A stretch of DNA of 64,000 nucleotides from Chelonoidis abingdonii (taxonomy: Eukaryota > Chordata > Testudines > Testudinidae): assembly GCF_003597395.2 (NCBI RefSeq), contig NC_133782.1, positions 1,425,250 through 1,489,249 on the forward strand, in the 5' to 3' direction. The notes beneath the pieces are model-generated. The model searched no databases and was not told the origin of the DNA. It saw only the letters and a program-made list of their open reading frames with translations. How positions within the stretch are numbered: the first letter of the stretch is position 1; each line of letters begins with the position of its first letter. A program made the position numbers and the translations under genes. Positions 1 to 10,735 of this stretch are shown piece after piece.

Positions 1-72
1 CTGCTGCGGAATCTGAGAGGGCAGCAGAGAACGCGGCTGCTGAATAAATTCACGGAGAACGACAGCGAGAAG
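1..72 (+). CDS. CTNNBL1: CTNNBL1 exon, 3' portion (window starts inside it)
   Basis: Read from base 1, 24 codons give LLRNLRGQQRTRLLNKFTEN followed by DSEK, which I recognise as CTNNBL1. The exon ends at AAG followed by a GTTAGT donor at 73, in phase 0. The segment belongs to the late armadillo-type helical repeats. Its 5' boundary is outside the window. The ends match the next exon, which opens with VDRLMELHFKY, so the protein reads straight across the junction. Confidence 0.95.
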
Positions 73-1993
73 GTTAGTGCGCTGGAGGCCCAACTCTGTT
101 CTCACTGTTGGAGAACAGGGCAAGGGAAGATGGTTAGAACTGGCATAGTGCCAGCATTTCAGTGGCTGTGGGTCTAAGTTGCTGTGTCTCCAGGGGGTGG
201 AAAAAAACCAAAACCTACCAGTAGCAGTGAGACTTGGGAATATGCTAGTTACTTGTGCTAGCTGCTGGCCAGCACGTGGGCTTGTGCTCTTATGTTCCAC
301 ACGTGTATCCCTCACCCCTAATCCATGGAGTGCTTCATACTTAGCAGGAGTGGCATTTGGGCATGGATTTTCCCTGAAGTACCACCAGCTGATGGATAGC
401 CAGGGTAGCCATCTGCAAAGAAGCAGCTTTTGCAAACCAGTTCTTCCAATGGGAATTGTAAATTCAGTCATCTGATCTGACTTCCATCAGGTCATCTGAT
501 CTGACTTCCTGCATTCCACAGCCACTAAAACCCACCCAGTTCCCCCTGTATTGGTCGCAGTAACCTGGATTAGACTAAAGCATGCCAGGCCTCAGGAGAC
601 TAAACTGTTGTGTGCCTCGGGGGGACAATAGGAAGGTGCACGAACGTCCAAGGCCCAGCAAGATATACCCAGCTGATCCCAGCAAGTGACCCACGCCCAA
701 CACAACCAAGGTCCTTGTCAGTCTAATCTGAGGAAAGATTCCTTCTGACTCTGAAAATGGTGATCAGTGTGGGCCTGAGCAAGACCCACCCACCAACCAT
801 CTGAGAATTCCCAGTACTGCCTTGGTGCGGTGTACAGCCCACCCCACCCTTAAGGATTATCTTGGTCCCTCTGTGCAGAACACAGCCATAAACCCTCAAC
901 ATGCTGTTCACGTGCTGTCCCCATAACTGGTTCTCCAAACTCCAGAAAGTCTCTCATATTGAAAGGCCTTGTTTAATTGCTTAATTCAGTGCAACAGAGA
1001 GGGCAGCATTAGCCTGTAATGTGTAACTGCGATCTGAGTGGTCACAACCTGGCTGGACAGACAGCTACCAATGGTTAGTGGGTGGACCCTCCCCTATGGG
1101 GAGGCTAGCCCCCACCCCACCCCTTCTGCACTGAGGCCCTACGTGCCCCTCCACCTGACATGGCTGTGGCCCTGAGCCCTCCACCCCAACTCTTCTGCAG
1201 CCAGAGAAGCCCCGGGCCAGCCAGAACCCCAAGCCCCCTCCCCCACTCCTCCAATGCTGGAGGAACCCTGGGCCAGCCCCAGCTGCACTGGCCCAAACAG
1301 TCCTAGTCATGCCAACCAGCCCACCTGAGCCCCAGGCTGGCCCAAGCTGCCCCAGCTGCGCTGGCCAGAGAATGGGAAAGGTGGTGTGCCTCCCTTCCCG
1401 AGACCTCCCAGCCACCCAGCGGAAGAACGCTGAGCTTTTTATATGTGCCATGCAGGTTCCAGGGTGGCTGAGGAGCCAGTATCTGCTACCCAGCTTCCCA
1501 GGGTTCATCAGTCATCTCTCTTGAGTCCAGGGAGATGACTGATGAACTCGGGAAGCTGAATAGCAGATACCACCTCCTCAGCTGCCCTGGAACCTCCATA
1601 GCACATAATAAGTAAAAACCCACAACCTGGCATCCTGTGGCTGTGCCTTCCCTGGGCTGTTATATCTGCTGTCTATGCAGCTGCCTTTAGGGAGCTGGGG
1701 AAAGTGGAGGAGCACAGATCAGAGAAGTGGGCTAAGCTCATGGCCTGGTTGTCCACCTTCTAGTGGGAGCTGATTGGATCACATTGTGATAAGGTGTAGA
1801 GATCACTGGCATTTCAATCCAAAGCACTCACCTGTCCAGCGTTCACTCATTCCCGTGTCTCTCCTGGGAGTGGCAGAGCTGCAAGCTGCTTTGTGAGATT
1901 TCTGGGAGGACGAACAGTGGAGTAGGAAGGGCTGAATACTGAGTGGAGTGGGCCTTTCTCTTGCTTAGGTCTGTCTCTCTCCTGCCCTCACAG
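73..1993 (+). other. CTNNBL1: CTNNBL1 intron (phase 0) with a long hairpin
   Basis: The intron starts GTTAGT and ends CTGCCCTCACAG. No coding exon or RNA gene was seen in it. Its main structure is the inverted repeat at 1434-1618, listed separately. The stretch 1090-1370 is C-rich and open in several frames by composition only. Confidence 0.85.
1434..1618. repeat. Imperfect inverted repeat forming a hairpin of about 85 bp
   Basis: The left arm (about 1434-1520) and right arm (about 1531-1618) are reverse complements over most of their length. Both hold the blocks AGGTTCCAGGG, GTATCTGCTA, AGCTTCCC and TTCATCAGTCATCTC in matching order. Around nine bases in ten pair, and the loop is about ten bases. 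It could be a foldback MITE, or a local inverted duplication whose transcript folds within the CTNNBL1 pre-mRNA. I do not recognise a named family. Confidence 0.85.
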
Positions 1994-2074
1994 GTTGATA
2001 GGCTGATGGAACTGCATTTTAAATACTTGGATGCAATGCAGGTGGCTGACAAGAAGATAGAAGGAGAAAAGCAT
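1994..2074 (+). CDS. CTNNBL1: CTNNBL1 exon, 27 codons
   Basis: The acceptor CTCACAG precedes GTT at 1994. The 27 codons include VDRLMELHFKYLDAMQVADK and end in EGEKH before a GTATGT donor at 2075. This is the conserved CTNNBL1 stretch preceding DMVRRGEI, and both splice sites are phase 0. From memory, one residue (the D in KYLDAM) differs from the mammalian protein, an ordinary substitution. No in-frame stop is present. Confidence 0.96.
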
Positions 2075-3139
2075 GTATGTATTGCTTCTTTGTGTTGCCA
2101 GCCCGTGTCTCAACTCCTCTTCTTCCTCCCACTCTGAGCCCTCAGCCAGGGAGGGGTGTTTTAATGTCCTGCACATGACACGTTTTTGAGTTGGCTGCCT
2201 TCTACCCACTCTCTTGCAAAGAGCTGAATGCCTGCTTGCCTGCAGGGGTAGGTATCCTTTGGGACAAGGTTGTACACAGGGGTTGACTCGCATGCTGCTG
2301 TTGGGCAAGGAAGATGTGAATCTCTGTGTAAGAAGCAGATGTTCCTGTCTATAGATGTTCAGCAGCCAAATTGGTGAATTCTGGCCAAACCACAGTGGAT
2401 CCCCGAGCTCTGGGAACACAATTCACCACTCAACGGACAGGCACCTGTTCTGGTGTCTCATGGGCTACTTTGTGTTGCTCTCACAGTCACTAGCTCTTAT
2501 ACTGTGCAGGTAATGAGAGAGAGCTCAGTGCGTTCTGTCTGCTGGGAGCAGGCATATTGTTTCTGGGCCGAACATAGCAACGAATTCCTGGCTAGCCAAG
2601 CCAGTGCTGTGCACTGAGCCTTCATTTCTGTGCTGAGACTTACGCTTTGAGACCTATCTCGCCATGGTTTCCTTTGGGGGGGGGGGAAGAGGTCTTCATT
2701 TACCAAAAGCTCTGTCCCTGAACTCACTTTCTTTGTTTTCTACTGTATTTTTAAAAGTTCCCTATGTGCTTTAGATTAACCCTAGGTACGTCTACACTAT
2801 GGGATTATTCCGATTTTACAGAAACTAGTTTTTTAAAACAGATTGTATAAAGTTGAGTGCAGGCGGCCACAGTAAGCACATTAATTCGGCGGTGTGCTTC
2901 CATGTACCGACGCTAGTGTCGATTTCCAGAGCGTTGCACTGTGGATAGCCATTCCATAGCTCCCGCAGTCTCCCCCGCCCCTTGGAATTCTGGGTTGAGA
3001 TCCCAGTGCCTGATGGGGCAAAAACATTGTCGCGGGTGTTTCTGGGTACAGCCTCACCCCTCCCTCCGTGAAAGTAGCAGACAACTGTTTCGCACCTTTT
3101 TTCCTGGGTGAACTGTGCAAACGCCATAGCACAGCAAGC

Positions 3140-4252
3140 ATGGACCCTGCTCAGCTCAAGACCACAGTCGTGGACGTTGTAAACATCTTGCACATTCTAG
3201 TGCAGTCTGTGCTGAACCAGGACCTGCAAAACTAGGCGAAGAGGAGGTGGCTACAGCAGCGCGGCGACAAGAGTGATGAGGACATGGACACAGAATTCTC
3301 TGAAACCGCGGGCCCCTGTGCTTTGGAGATCCTGCTGGTAATGGGGCAGGTTCTAGCCATTGAATGCCGATTTTGGGCCCGGGAAATAAGCACAGACTGG
3401 TGGGAACGCATAGTTTTGCAGGTTTGGGACGATTCCCAGTGGCTGCGAAACTTTCACATGCGTAAGGGCACTTTCATGGAACTTTGTGACTTGCTTTCCT
3501 CTGCCCTGAAATGCCAGAATACCAAGATGAGAGCAGCCTTCACAGTTGAGAAGTGAGTGGCAATAGCCCTCTGGAAGCTTGCAACACCAGACAGCTACTG
3601 GTCAGTCGGGAATCAATTTGGAGTGGGAAAATCTACCGTGGGGTCTGCTGTGATACTAGTAGCCAAAGCAATCATTAAGCTGCTGCTACGAAAGGTAGTG
3701 ACTCTGGGAAATGTGCAGGTCATAGTGGATGGCTTTGCTGCAGTGGGATTCCCTAACTCTGGTGGGGCGATAGATGGAACCCATATCCCTATCTTGGCAC
3801 TGGAGCACCAGGGCATCCAGTACTTTAAACGCACAAGGGGTACTTTCAGTTGTGCTGCAAGCACTGGTGGATCACAAGGACGTTTCACAGCATCCATGTG
3901 GGATGGCTGGGAAGAGTTCATGACACTCGCGTCTTCAGGAACACTACTCTGTTTAAACAGCTCCAGCAAGGGAATTACTTCCCAGACCAGAAAATAACAG
4001 TTGGAGATGTTGAAATGCCTGTAGTTTCCTGGGGACCAGCCTACCCCTTGATGCCGATGGCTCATGAAGCCATACACAGGCAGCCTGGACAGTAGTCAGG
4101 AGTTGTTCAGCTACAGGCTGAGCAAGTGCAGAATGGTGGCAGAATGTGCATACGGCCGTTATAAGGCGCGCTGGCGCACATTACTAGACTCGCTCAGACT
4201 TCAGCCAAATCAATGTCCATTGTTATTGCTGCTTGCTGTGTGTGCTCCCTAA
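3140..4252 (+). pseudogene. Harbinger transposase (HARBI1-like, DDE superfamily), inactivated
   Basis: An ATG at 3140 opens a frame beginning MDPAQLKTTV. It has an in-frame TAG at 3233 and a TGA at 3554, but coding similarity continues past both. The catalytic core is recognisable: GAIDGTHIPI around 3765-3795 (first Asp), GRVHDTRVFRN around 3915-3950 (second Asp, in a different frame) and ECAYGRYKARWR around 4142-4177 (Glu, in a third frame). All three acidic positions therefore remain visible, but at least two frameshifts (near 3850 and 4060) and two stops make the gene dead. The transposase would cut and paste the element together with the Myb-like partner encoded on the other strand. Its relation to host HARBI1 is by family only. 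Confidence 0.9.
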
Positions 4253-4740
4253 TCCCTGTGAGAGTAGGGGGAGACCTTTAGGCAAGTGGGAGGCTGAGAC
4301 AATCACTGGCTGCTGATTACATGCAGCCAGACACCAGGGCGATTAGAAGAGCACACCCGGAAGCGGTGCGGCATCAGAGAAGCTTTGAAAATGAATTTCA
4401 TCACGGGCAGGGTATGGTCTGTCTGCTGTGTTTGTTTCCCTTGATGAACCCGCCTCCCCTCCCCGATTGACTCATTCCCTGTAAGCAACCACCTTCCTGC
4501 TTCGAAATTCAGCTTGCTTTCTAAGGAAATAAGTCACTATCGTTTAAAAATCATGTATTCTTTTATTAATTCATCATAAAAAGAGGGAGAGAACTGACAA
4601 GGTAGCCCGGATGTGGTTGGGAGGAGGATAAGAGGAGGAAAAGGCCACTAAAAAAAATTTCAAAGTAATGACAGCCTTTTGGTTGGGCTGTCCACAGGGT
4701 GGAGAGGGCCAGTGAACAAAGCGCTTCCTCCAATGCATTC

Positions 4741-6755
4741 TTACACGTCTGGGTGAGGAGGATATGGAACGTGGTGAGGGTGGTTACACAGGGGCTGCAG
4801 CGGCACTCTGTGACCCTGCCGCTGTTCCTGAAGGTCCACCAGATGTCGGAGGATGTCAGTTTGATCATGCAGCAGCCCCAGCGTTGCATCCCGCCACCGC
4901 TGATCTTCCTGCCTACACCTCTGATCTTCCTGCCGCCACATCTCATCTCGAGCGTCCCTCCTGTCCTCATGTTGGTCCCTCCTGGCATCTATCCTGTAAT
5001 TTTATACCACATCCTTCCACTCATTCAGATGAGCTGTTTCATTGCAGGTCATTTCCATGATTTCCAAGAACATTTTGTCTCGCATCTTCTTTTTCCGCCG
5101 CCTTATCTGAGAGAGCCTTCGGGATGGAGTAGGGAGGCTTGAAAAATTTGTAGCTGCATGAGGGAGGGAAAAAAGGGAGAGAAGTATTTAAAAAGATACA
5201 TTGTACAGAACAATGCTTATACTCTTTCACGGTGAACAACACCATTCATCTTACATAGCACATGTGATTTCACTACAAGGTCGCATTTTGCATCTTAATA
5301 TTGAGTGCCTGCGGCTCTGGTGTTAGAAATCTCACAGGCGCAGGTCCAGGCAGCAGAATTCAGCTTCCATGTGCCCATGGTAAGCCATTTGTCTTTCGGC
5401 TTCTGCAGCCTTCATATACACAGTGCCCTCCTTTCCCAAATACCAAGCAAATCCTATTCAGTGCTGCTTCGTTCCTGTTAATATGCAGCAGCAGCAGAAA
5501 CCACGCCCCCATCCGATTCTATGGGATGATTGATTTACCCCTCCCCGCACCATGTGGCTGGTATCATGGAAGATCACTGCTAGCCAAACGCAAAAAAGCT
5601 CAGCGCCAATCCCCTCCGCCCCTGCTTGGCTACCTGCAAGGAAGGATTTTTTTTAAGCAACAGGCAAACAGCCCAGTAAGAATGGCCATGTCTGTCCCCT
5701 TAATTAAATTCCTGAATTTCAACTAGGTTACCATGAACGATATCACTCTCCTGAGGATAATACAGCGAGATAAAGAATGGATGTTGCTTGAATGCCAGCA
5801 ATCACCGGGACCATACGTAGCTAGACTTTGTCATGCAATGATACCAGATTACTTGCCACATGCATGGCATGTTCAAGTGTCCTACCATGGAGGACGGAAT
5901 AAGGCTGCCCTGCCCAGAAACCTTCTGCAAAGGCTTTTGGAGTACCACCAGGAGAGCTTCATGGAGATGTCCCTGGAGGATTTCCGCTCCATCCCCAGAC
6001 ATTAACAGACTTTTCCAATAACTGTACTGGCCACAAATGCATCCAAAGTCCTCAAGGCAAATTAATCATTAAAAAAACGCTTGCTTTTAAACCATGTTTT
6101 ATATTTACAAAGGTACACTCACCAGAGGTCGCTTCCATGGCTTCATTGCTGGGCTAGTGGCTTGGGAGGGTGAGAAAAAGCTCCTGGCTGTTGGAGAGAA
6201 TGGAGTGCTGTGTGCTCTCTGCAAGCTCGTCCTCTCTTCCTCCTCCTCATCTTCCCCGTCCTCAGTATCCTCAGCCATAGCTGTGATTACCACCCCCCTC
6301 GGAATCCAGGGACAGGTGTGGGAACTGGTGGTGGACCCCCTAGAATTGCATGCAGCTCGGCGTAGAAGCATCATGTTTCGGCCCTGCCCCGGACCTTCCA
6401 TTTGCTTCTTTGGTTTTCTGGCAGGCTTGTCTGAGCTCCTTAACTTTCACACGGCACTGTACTGAGTCCCTGGTGTGGCCTCTCACCATCATGGCCTTGG
6501 AAATTTTTTCAAATGTGTTTTTTCATTTCGTCTTTGGAAGCGGAGTTCTGTTAGCACTGAATCCTCTCCCCATATAGCGATCAGATCCAGTACCTCTCGT
6601 GCGGTCCAGGCTGGTGCTCTTTTTCGATTCTCAGGAGACTGCATTGTTACATGTGCTGATGAACTCTGCGTGGTCACCTCTGCTGGTGAGCTTTCCAAAC
6701 AGGAAATGAAATTCAAAAGTTCTTGGGGCTTTTCCTGTCTACTTGGCCAGTGCAT
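4741..6755 (-). pseudogene. Harbinger accessory Myb/SANT-like DNA-binding protein, inactivated
   Basis: On the - strand, 6755-6489 contains APAWTAREVLDLIAIWGEDS, the tryptophan-rich start of a Myb/SANT-like (MSANT/trihelix) domain, which then shifts frame. A Glu-rich acidic stretch follows near 6260-6200. A C-terminal Gln/Arg-rich helix containing DATLGLLHDQTDILRHLVDL lies at 4941-4741. The pieces are separated by about 1.3 kb that is probably an intron of the original gene. Such proteins accompany Harbinger transposases and bind the element's ends. Frame changes and the missing continuity indicate a relic. Confidence 0.8.
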
Positions 6756-6919
6756 CCGAGTTCAGATGGCTTTCCAGAGCGGTCACTGGTGCACTGTGGG
6801 ATACTGCCCGGAGGCCAATACCATCAATTTGCGGCCACTTTAGTCCTCATCCAACATGGCAATTCCGATTTCAGCGCTACTCCTCTCGTCGGGGAGGAGT
6901 ACAGAAACTGGTTTAAAGA

Positions 6920-6943
6920 GCCCTTTATATCGATATAAAGGGC
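6920..6943. repeat. Perfect 24-bp palindrome inside the Harbinger right end
   Basis: GCCCTTTATATC is followed directly by its reverse complement GATATAAAGGGC. It lies about 75 bases inside the right terminal inverted repeat. It could be a binding site for the Myb-like protein or a promoter for the - strand gene, since it holds TATA-like TATAAAG on both strands. That role is inference. Confidence 0.9.
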
Positions 6944-7569
6944 CTCGTTGTGTGGACAGGTGCAAGGTTAAATCGGTTTAACGCTGCTAAATTCGATATA
7001 AATGCGTAGTGTAGACGAGGCCCCTGTCTCTTAAAACGTGCCCAGCCTTTCCTGCCTTCCTGTTACCCTCTAACTTCTAACTGTCACCACACTGTTCAAA
7101 TGGCAGCCACCTTTTGCTGCTCAACTACAGCTGTCTTGATTGGTGGTTTTCATTTGCTTCCAGCTCTGTAACGCAGCACTTCTGTCCTGCCTCATTAGCC
7201 TTCTCCAGATAGGCATCCTCACAGTGCTCACACAGCTACTGCTAGCAAGGCCCCAGCATGACTACTTTGAGCAGGGAGGGGATGGTATTTTTGTCTGAGA
7301 AACAAGGTTAGAACCATATTGTAAAATCATGCTACAGCCTACTGGGTTGGGTCGCTCACTATGCAGCACAGTTGTCTAGCCAAGTTCTTTGGTGAAAATC
7401 CTTGTCGCTGGCTAGGGAAGCTGATAGCAGGACCTGGTAGCAACAACCGCATTTTAACACAAGTGTAACTAGCTTGGCTGTGCTTCCACCATGCACAGGG
7501 GCTAGGTGTAAAGTGTTTTGGATTAACATATTTGGGTTTGTTTATTTGTGTATGTGCGTATATATGTGT

Positions 7570-7589
7570 ACACACACACACACACACAC
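7570..7589. repeat. AC dinucleotide microsatellite (10 copies)
   Basis: A pure (AC)10 run, preceded by a decayed TATATGTGT stretch of related composition. It is likely to be length-variable. Confidence 0.95.
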
Positions 7590-8514
7590 TGTACAGTGAT
7601 TCCTGAGTCTACGACTGCAGTAGCTGTTTCTCTTTGCAGTCACTTTTACTAGACTGAAACGTTACTGGGGCTGGCAGATGGGGGGGGAGTAAGTGACATG
7701 CAGTGTGACAATTACATGGTAATATTCAAGGCCTCCTTCCTGCCTCTTTAGAGTCCTGATCAGCTGTGAGGGAGCTTCTATCCAGATTAGATGGGGCTGC
7801 AGCCAAAGACTGATGGTTGCTCCAAGCACCTACAGTGGATCATTCTGAATGACATGAGCTTTGGTACCAGGTCGTATTTTCTTGGAACTGAAGCTGATAC
7901 AGACTTCCCTGAACGAGAGGACAAGCTGTTGGAGTCAGGAGGCAGCTTGCGGAGCTGTTAGTGAGTTTGGCCCGCTTCCCACAAGATTATGGGTATCTGC
8001 ACTGAACAGGGTGTGAAATTGATTAGCACTGAGGGAGAGTAATCACGGCTGTGTCTCTCTCTAGCACATGAGCTGACTCTGCATGACACAGGCTGCAAAC
8101 CCCCCACCAGTCTCTGACAAACATCTGTCTCCTCAATGCCAAGGCCAGTTCACTGGGCACGGGCAAACGTTCTGAGGGCATTCGAGCTCAGCAGCTTCCT
8201 CACTGCTCAAAAAGGCAGAGGGATGAGTGATGAATTGAGTCACATCCGCTGCCAGCGTTCAGGCCCCATATGGACAGCTGCAGCTTCACAAATGAACAGT
8301 GGCCTGCAGCAAAACAGCGTTTTCCCTTCCTTCCCCACCCTCTCCATTGCTTCTGTTCAAACGCAGCAAGAAATGATTGATTCTGTACATTTCAGTGTTG
8401 GTGGGTGGGGTTCAGAGCTTGAAGATTCAGGCTAAGGGCACTCTCTGGTGCCTAGCAGAGTGTGGGCAACTGCTGCTTAGAGCCTCCTCCCTCCCCTCAC
8501 TAGCTCTGTTTGCT

Positions 8515-8590
8515 CTTTTATAGTTCGTCTTTCATCCAAAAGGTTCTCAAAGCATTCCATGAATATTACACCTGCAGAATCCCTTTAGCC
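8515..8590 (-). repeat. Possible SINE 3' fragment
   Basis: CTTTCATCCAAAAGGTTCTC followed by AAAGCATTCC resembles the reverse-oriented tail of amniote tRNA-SINE/MIR-type repeats (ATCTCAAAGCACTTTAC type). A similar short piece is at 9190-9245. Both are too short to be sure. Confidence 0.35.
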
Positions 8591-9340
8591 CTCAGGCAGC
8601 CAGCATGTGGTATGAAGGGAGAGGGGAACTTGGGGCCCGGGATGTTTGAGTGGGGACCTTTCCCTTAGAGACTGTGCCAGAGTTCCTCAGCATCCATGGA
8701 GAGCAGACAGCACCTGTAGTTAAACTGCGCAGGACTTGCTCCATTTACATGGTAACGATGAGGGGCTGAATTGACCCAGCCAAAGGTATAAATATTTCAC
8801 CTTTGAGGTTTGCCCCACTCCCTGCTGTTCCAGGACTGGGCCTCTCCTACTCAGAGATGAGTGGCATTAGGAAGCCCTGTGCATTCACCGAGCTCAGCAC
8901 ATTTGTGACAGATCTGTTCCACTTGTGCTGTGCCCAGCTGGCTTTGCTGCCTGACTTCCTATTTTAGGGGCATGGGAAAAGAGGACTCTCTTACAGCTCA
9001 GATCCTCTGTTAGCGAAGTGCAGCTAGAAAGGCTGCACCCTCCCTGCAGTGTTCTTGCCACTCCCCCGTGCCAGCTCCCCGTAGTTTGGAATGGCTAGAA
9101 TAAATGGTTACTTCTTACCCTGCCTCCCCTAGCTCTGGGGATGTTTAGGAGAGAGCAGAAATGTCCCCCATGTCCTTCGACCTTCTGCAGCACCTTTCAT
9201 CTCAGCATTGCAAAGGCCTTTACGGGTATTAAGTGATGCTTCGGATCGTCCCTGTGCAATAGGCTGTGTTCTGCATCCAGGGGTGCCAGTTTGCACCTCT
9301 TCAAGGGTGGCAGGCAGCAGCAGCAGAGCCAGTAGGTCAC

Positions 9341-9588
9341 CAGATGAGAGATGGTCCAGTGGTTAGTGCGCTAGTCTGGCCTTTGGGATACCAGGGTCCA
9401 AATTTTGCTCTGTCACATGTATCATGTGTGTCACTGGGCAAGTTGTTTGATCTCTCTGGGCTTCTGTTCTCCTCGGTGTTATGGGGAGAATAGCTCTGTC
9501 CTGCCTCCCAGGGGTGCTGTGAAGTTAAATCCATTAAAGATTGTGACTTGCTCAGATCCTCTGGTGATGGAGGCCATAGAAAGGGGAT
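9341..9588 (+). repeat. tRNA-derived SINE (turtle Cry-type)
   Basis: A tRNA-like head carries an A-box-like GGTCCAGTGGTTAGTGCGCT and a degenerate B box GGGTCCAAATTTTG. It is followed by the SINE body with CACTGGGCAAGTTGTTTGAT and TCTGGGCTTCTGTTCTCCTC. The promoter boxes are decayed, so it is likely silent. Confidence 0.85.
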
Positions 9589-9589
9589 G

Positions 9590-9718
9590 AATTACTTGGT
9601 GATTCCCTGTTCTGTTCATTCCCTATGGGGCACCTGGCATTGGCCACTGTCGGCAGACAGGATACTGGGCTAGGTAGACCTTTGGTCTGACCCAGTCTGG
9701 CCGTTCTGATGTTCTAAG
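9590..9718 (+). mobile_element. CR1 LINE 3' end fragment
   Basis: The block GGCATTGGCCACTGTCGG, AGACAGGATACTGGGCTAGG and CTTTGGTCTGACCCAGT is the familiar CR1 3' UTR of turtles and birds. It is 5'-truncated, as is usual for CR1, and directly follows the SINE. Confidence 0.9.
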
Positions 9719-9984
9719 TACCTAACAGATTTTTAGCACCCTCTGCATGCTCTCAGCAGCTCCAATTTCCTCCGTCTCATCGAGGCAGGTCCCACTGGAA
9801 GCAATGTCCTTTTTGGCTCCACCACGGTGAGCACCAGGGAAGAGGCCCAGGAGGTGTCCTAACTGCAGCACTCACATTAATGCTAAAGTAATTGGTCTGA
9901 AAGCTGTATTGTAAGCTCCTCTGGGCAGCCCCAGGTCCCCAAGATGAAAGATCTTACCAACATTTTATACTGTAAGCTTCTAGG

Positions 9985-10070
9985 AAAAGTTTTATGGCGT
10001 ATATTTGCAGGGGTCAGGCTGGATGGTCATGGTGGCCCCTTCAGCCTGGGATTTTGTGACTCTGTGAATC
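9985..10070 (+). mobile_element. CR1 LINE 3' end fragment (short)
   Basis: GGGGTCAGGCTGGATGGTCA and TGGTGGCCCCTTCAGCC match the CR1 tail pattern (GTCAGACTGGATGATCA, then GGTCCCTTCTGGCC). It ends with TGTGACTCTGTGAATCC, a decayed form of the terminal short repeat. Confidence 0.75.
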
Positions 10071-10604
10071 CTCCTGTTTATCCCTGTGCTTTTTGGGCCA
10101 GGGGAAGAACAGGATTACCTGAATTATCCTGAACACGCTCATAAGCCTTGCAGCTCTGCGTAAAGACCATGACTATAACCAAATCTCATACTGGGGCTCA
10201 GGACAGAATCCACCCCCATATGCACGATTGCCTTGATGCAATCTGGGGGTTTTTCACTTTCTTCAGAAGCATCAAAGATTGGCCAAAGTTGGAGATGGGG
10301 CTTAGGTCAGCATGGACCAGTTCTCTGAGGTATACAGAGAATCCTTTGATGCCTGGCTTGTGTGTCTTGCTCACCAGATTTGAGGTGGGAAAGGAATCTT
10401 CTCCCCTTCTTCCCTGGTCACACTGGCTGGGACTCTGGGTTCCTTTGCCGCGGTGAGTGTGGTTCTCCTGTTAGGTTCTTGTGGGCATCTCACCGAAACA
10501 ATTCCCTGCCAGTGTAGAGACCTCAGGCCCTGGTGGCACTTTGGTCCCTCCTGTTCTCTGCCTGTGGACACAAGTTTAGTCTTTTGAGGACTGCAATGCA
10601 TTAG

Positions 10605-10735
10605 TCTTAACTGAAATCATTGGGCTCAGAGTAGGGGGTCTGGGTGAAACTGACTGGCCTGTATTACACAGATCAGACTAAATGATCTAATGGTCCCTTC
10701 TGGCTTTACGCTGTATGGAATCTATTACATTAATA
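10605..10735 (+). mobile_element. CR1 LINE 3' end fragment
   Basis: GGCCTGTATTACACAGATCA, GACTAAATGATCTAATGGTC and CCTTCTGGCTTTACG are the CR1 3' UTR signature. It is 5'-truncated and ends near GGAATCTATTA. Confidence 0.85.

Larger units (their letters stand above)
2784..7022. mobile_element. Harbinger (PIF/Harbinger) DNA transposon, decayed, full-length
   Basis: The ends are inverted repeats. The left end reads AGGTACGTCTACACTATG, and the reverse complement of the right end reads GCCTCGTCTACACTACGC. Between them lie the two genes typical of Harbinger elements: a DDE transposase on the + strand and a Myb/SANT-like DNA-binding protein on the - strand, in convergent order. Both are broken by stops and frame changes. 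A subterminal 24-bp perfect palindrome sits at 6920-6943. A target-site duplication is not clear. The insertion lies inside the big CTNNBL1 intron, so it should be spliced out. Confidence 0.9.

Noticed and set aside
3140..4252. Host HARBI1 gene
   Set aside because: The frame is broken, lies between transposon inverted repeats and is paired with the element's own Myb-like gene, so it is a transposon copy and not the domesticated gene.
9341..9420. tRNA gene
   Set aside because: A- and B-box-like words are present, but no tRNA cloverleaf can be drawn, and a SINE body follows.
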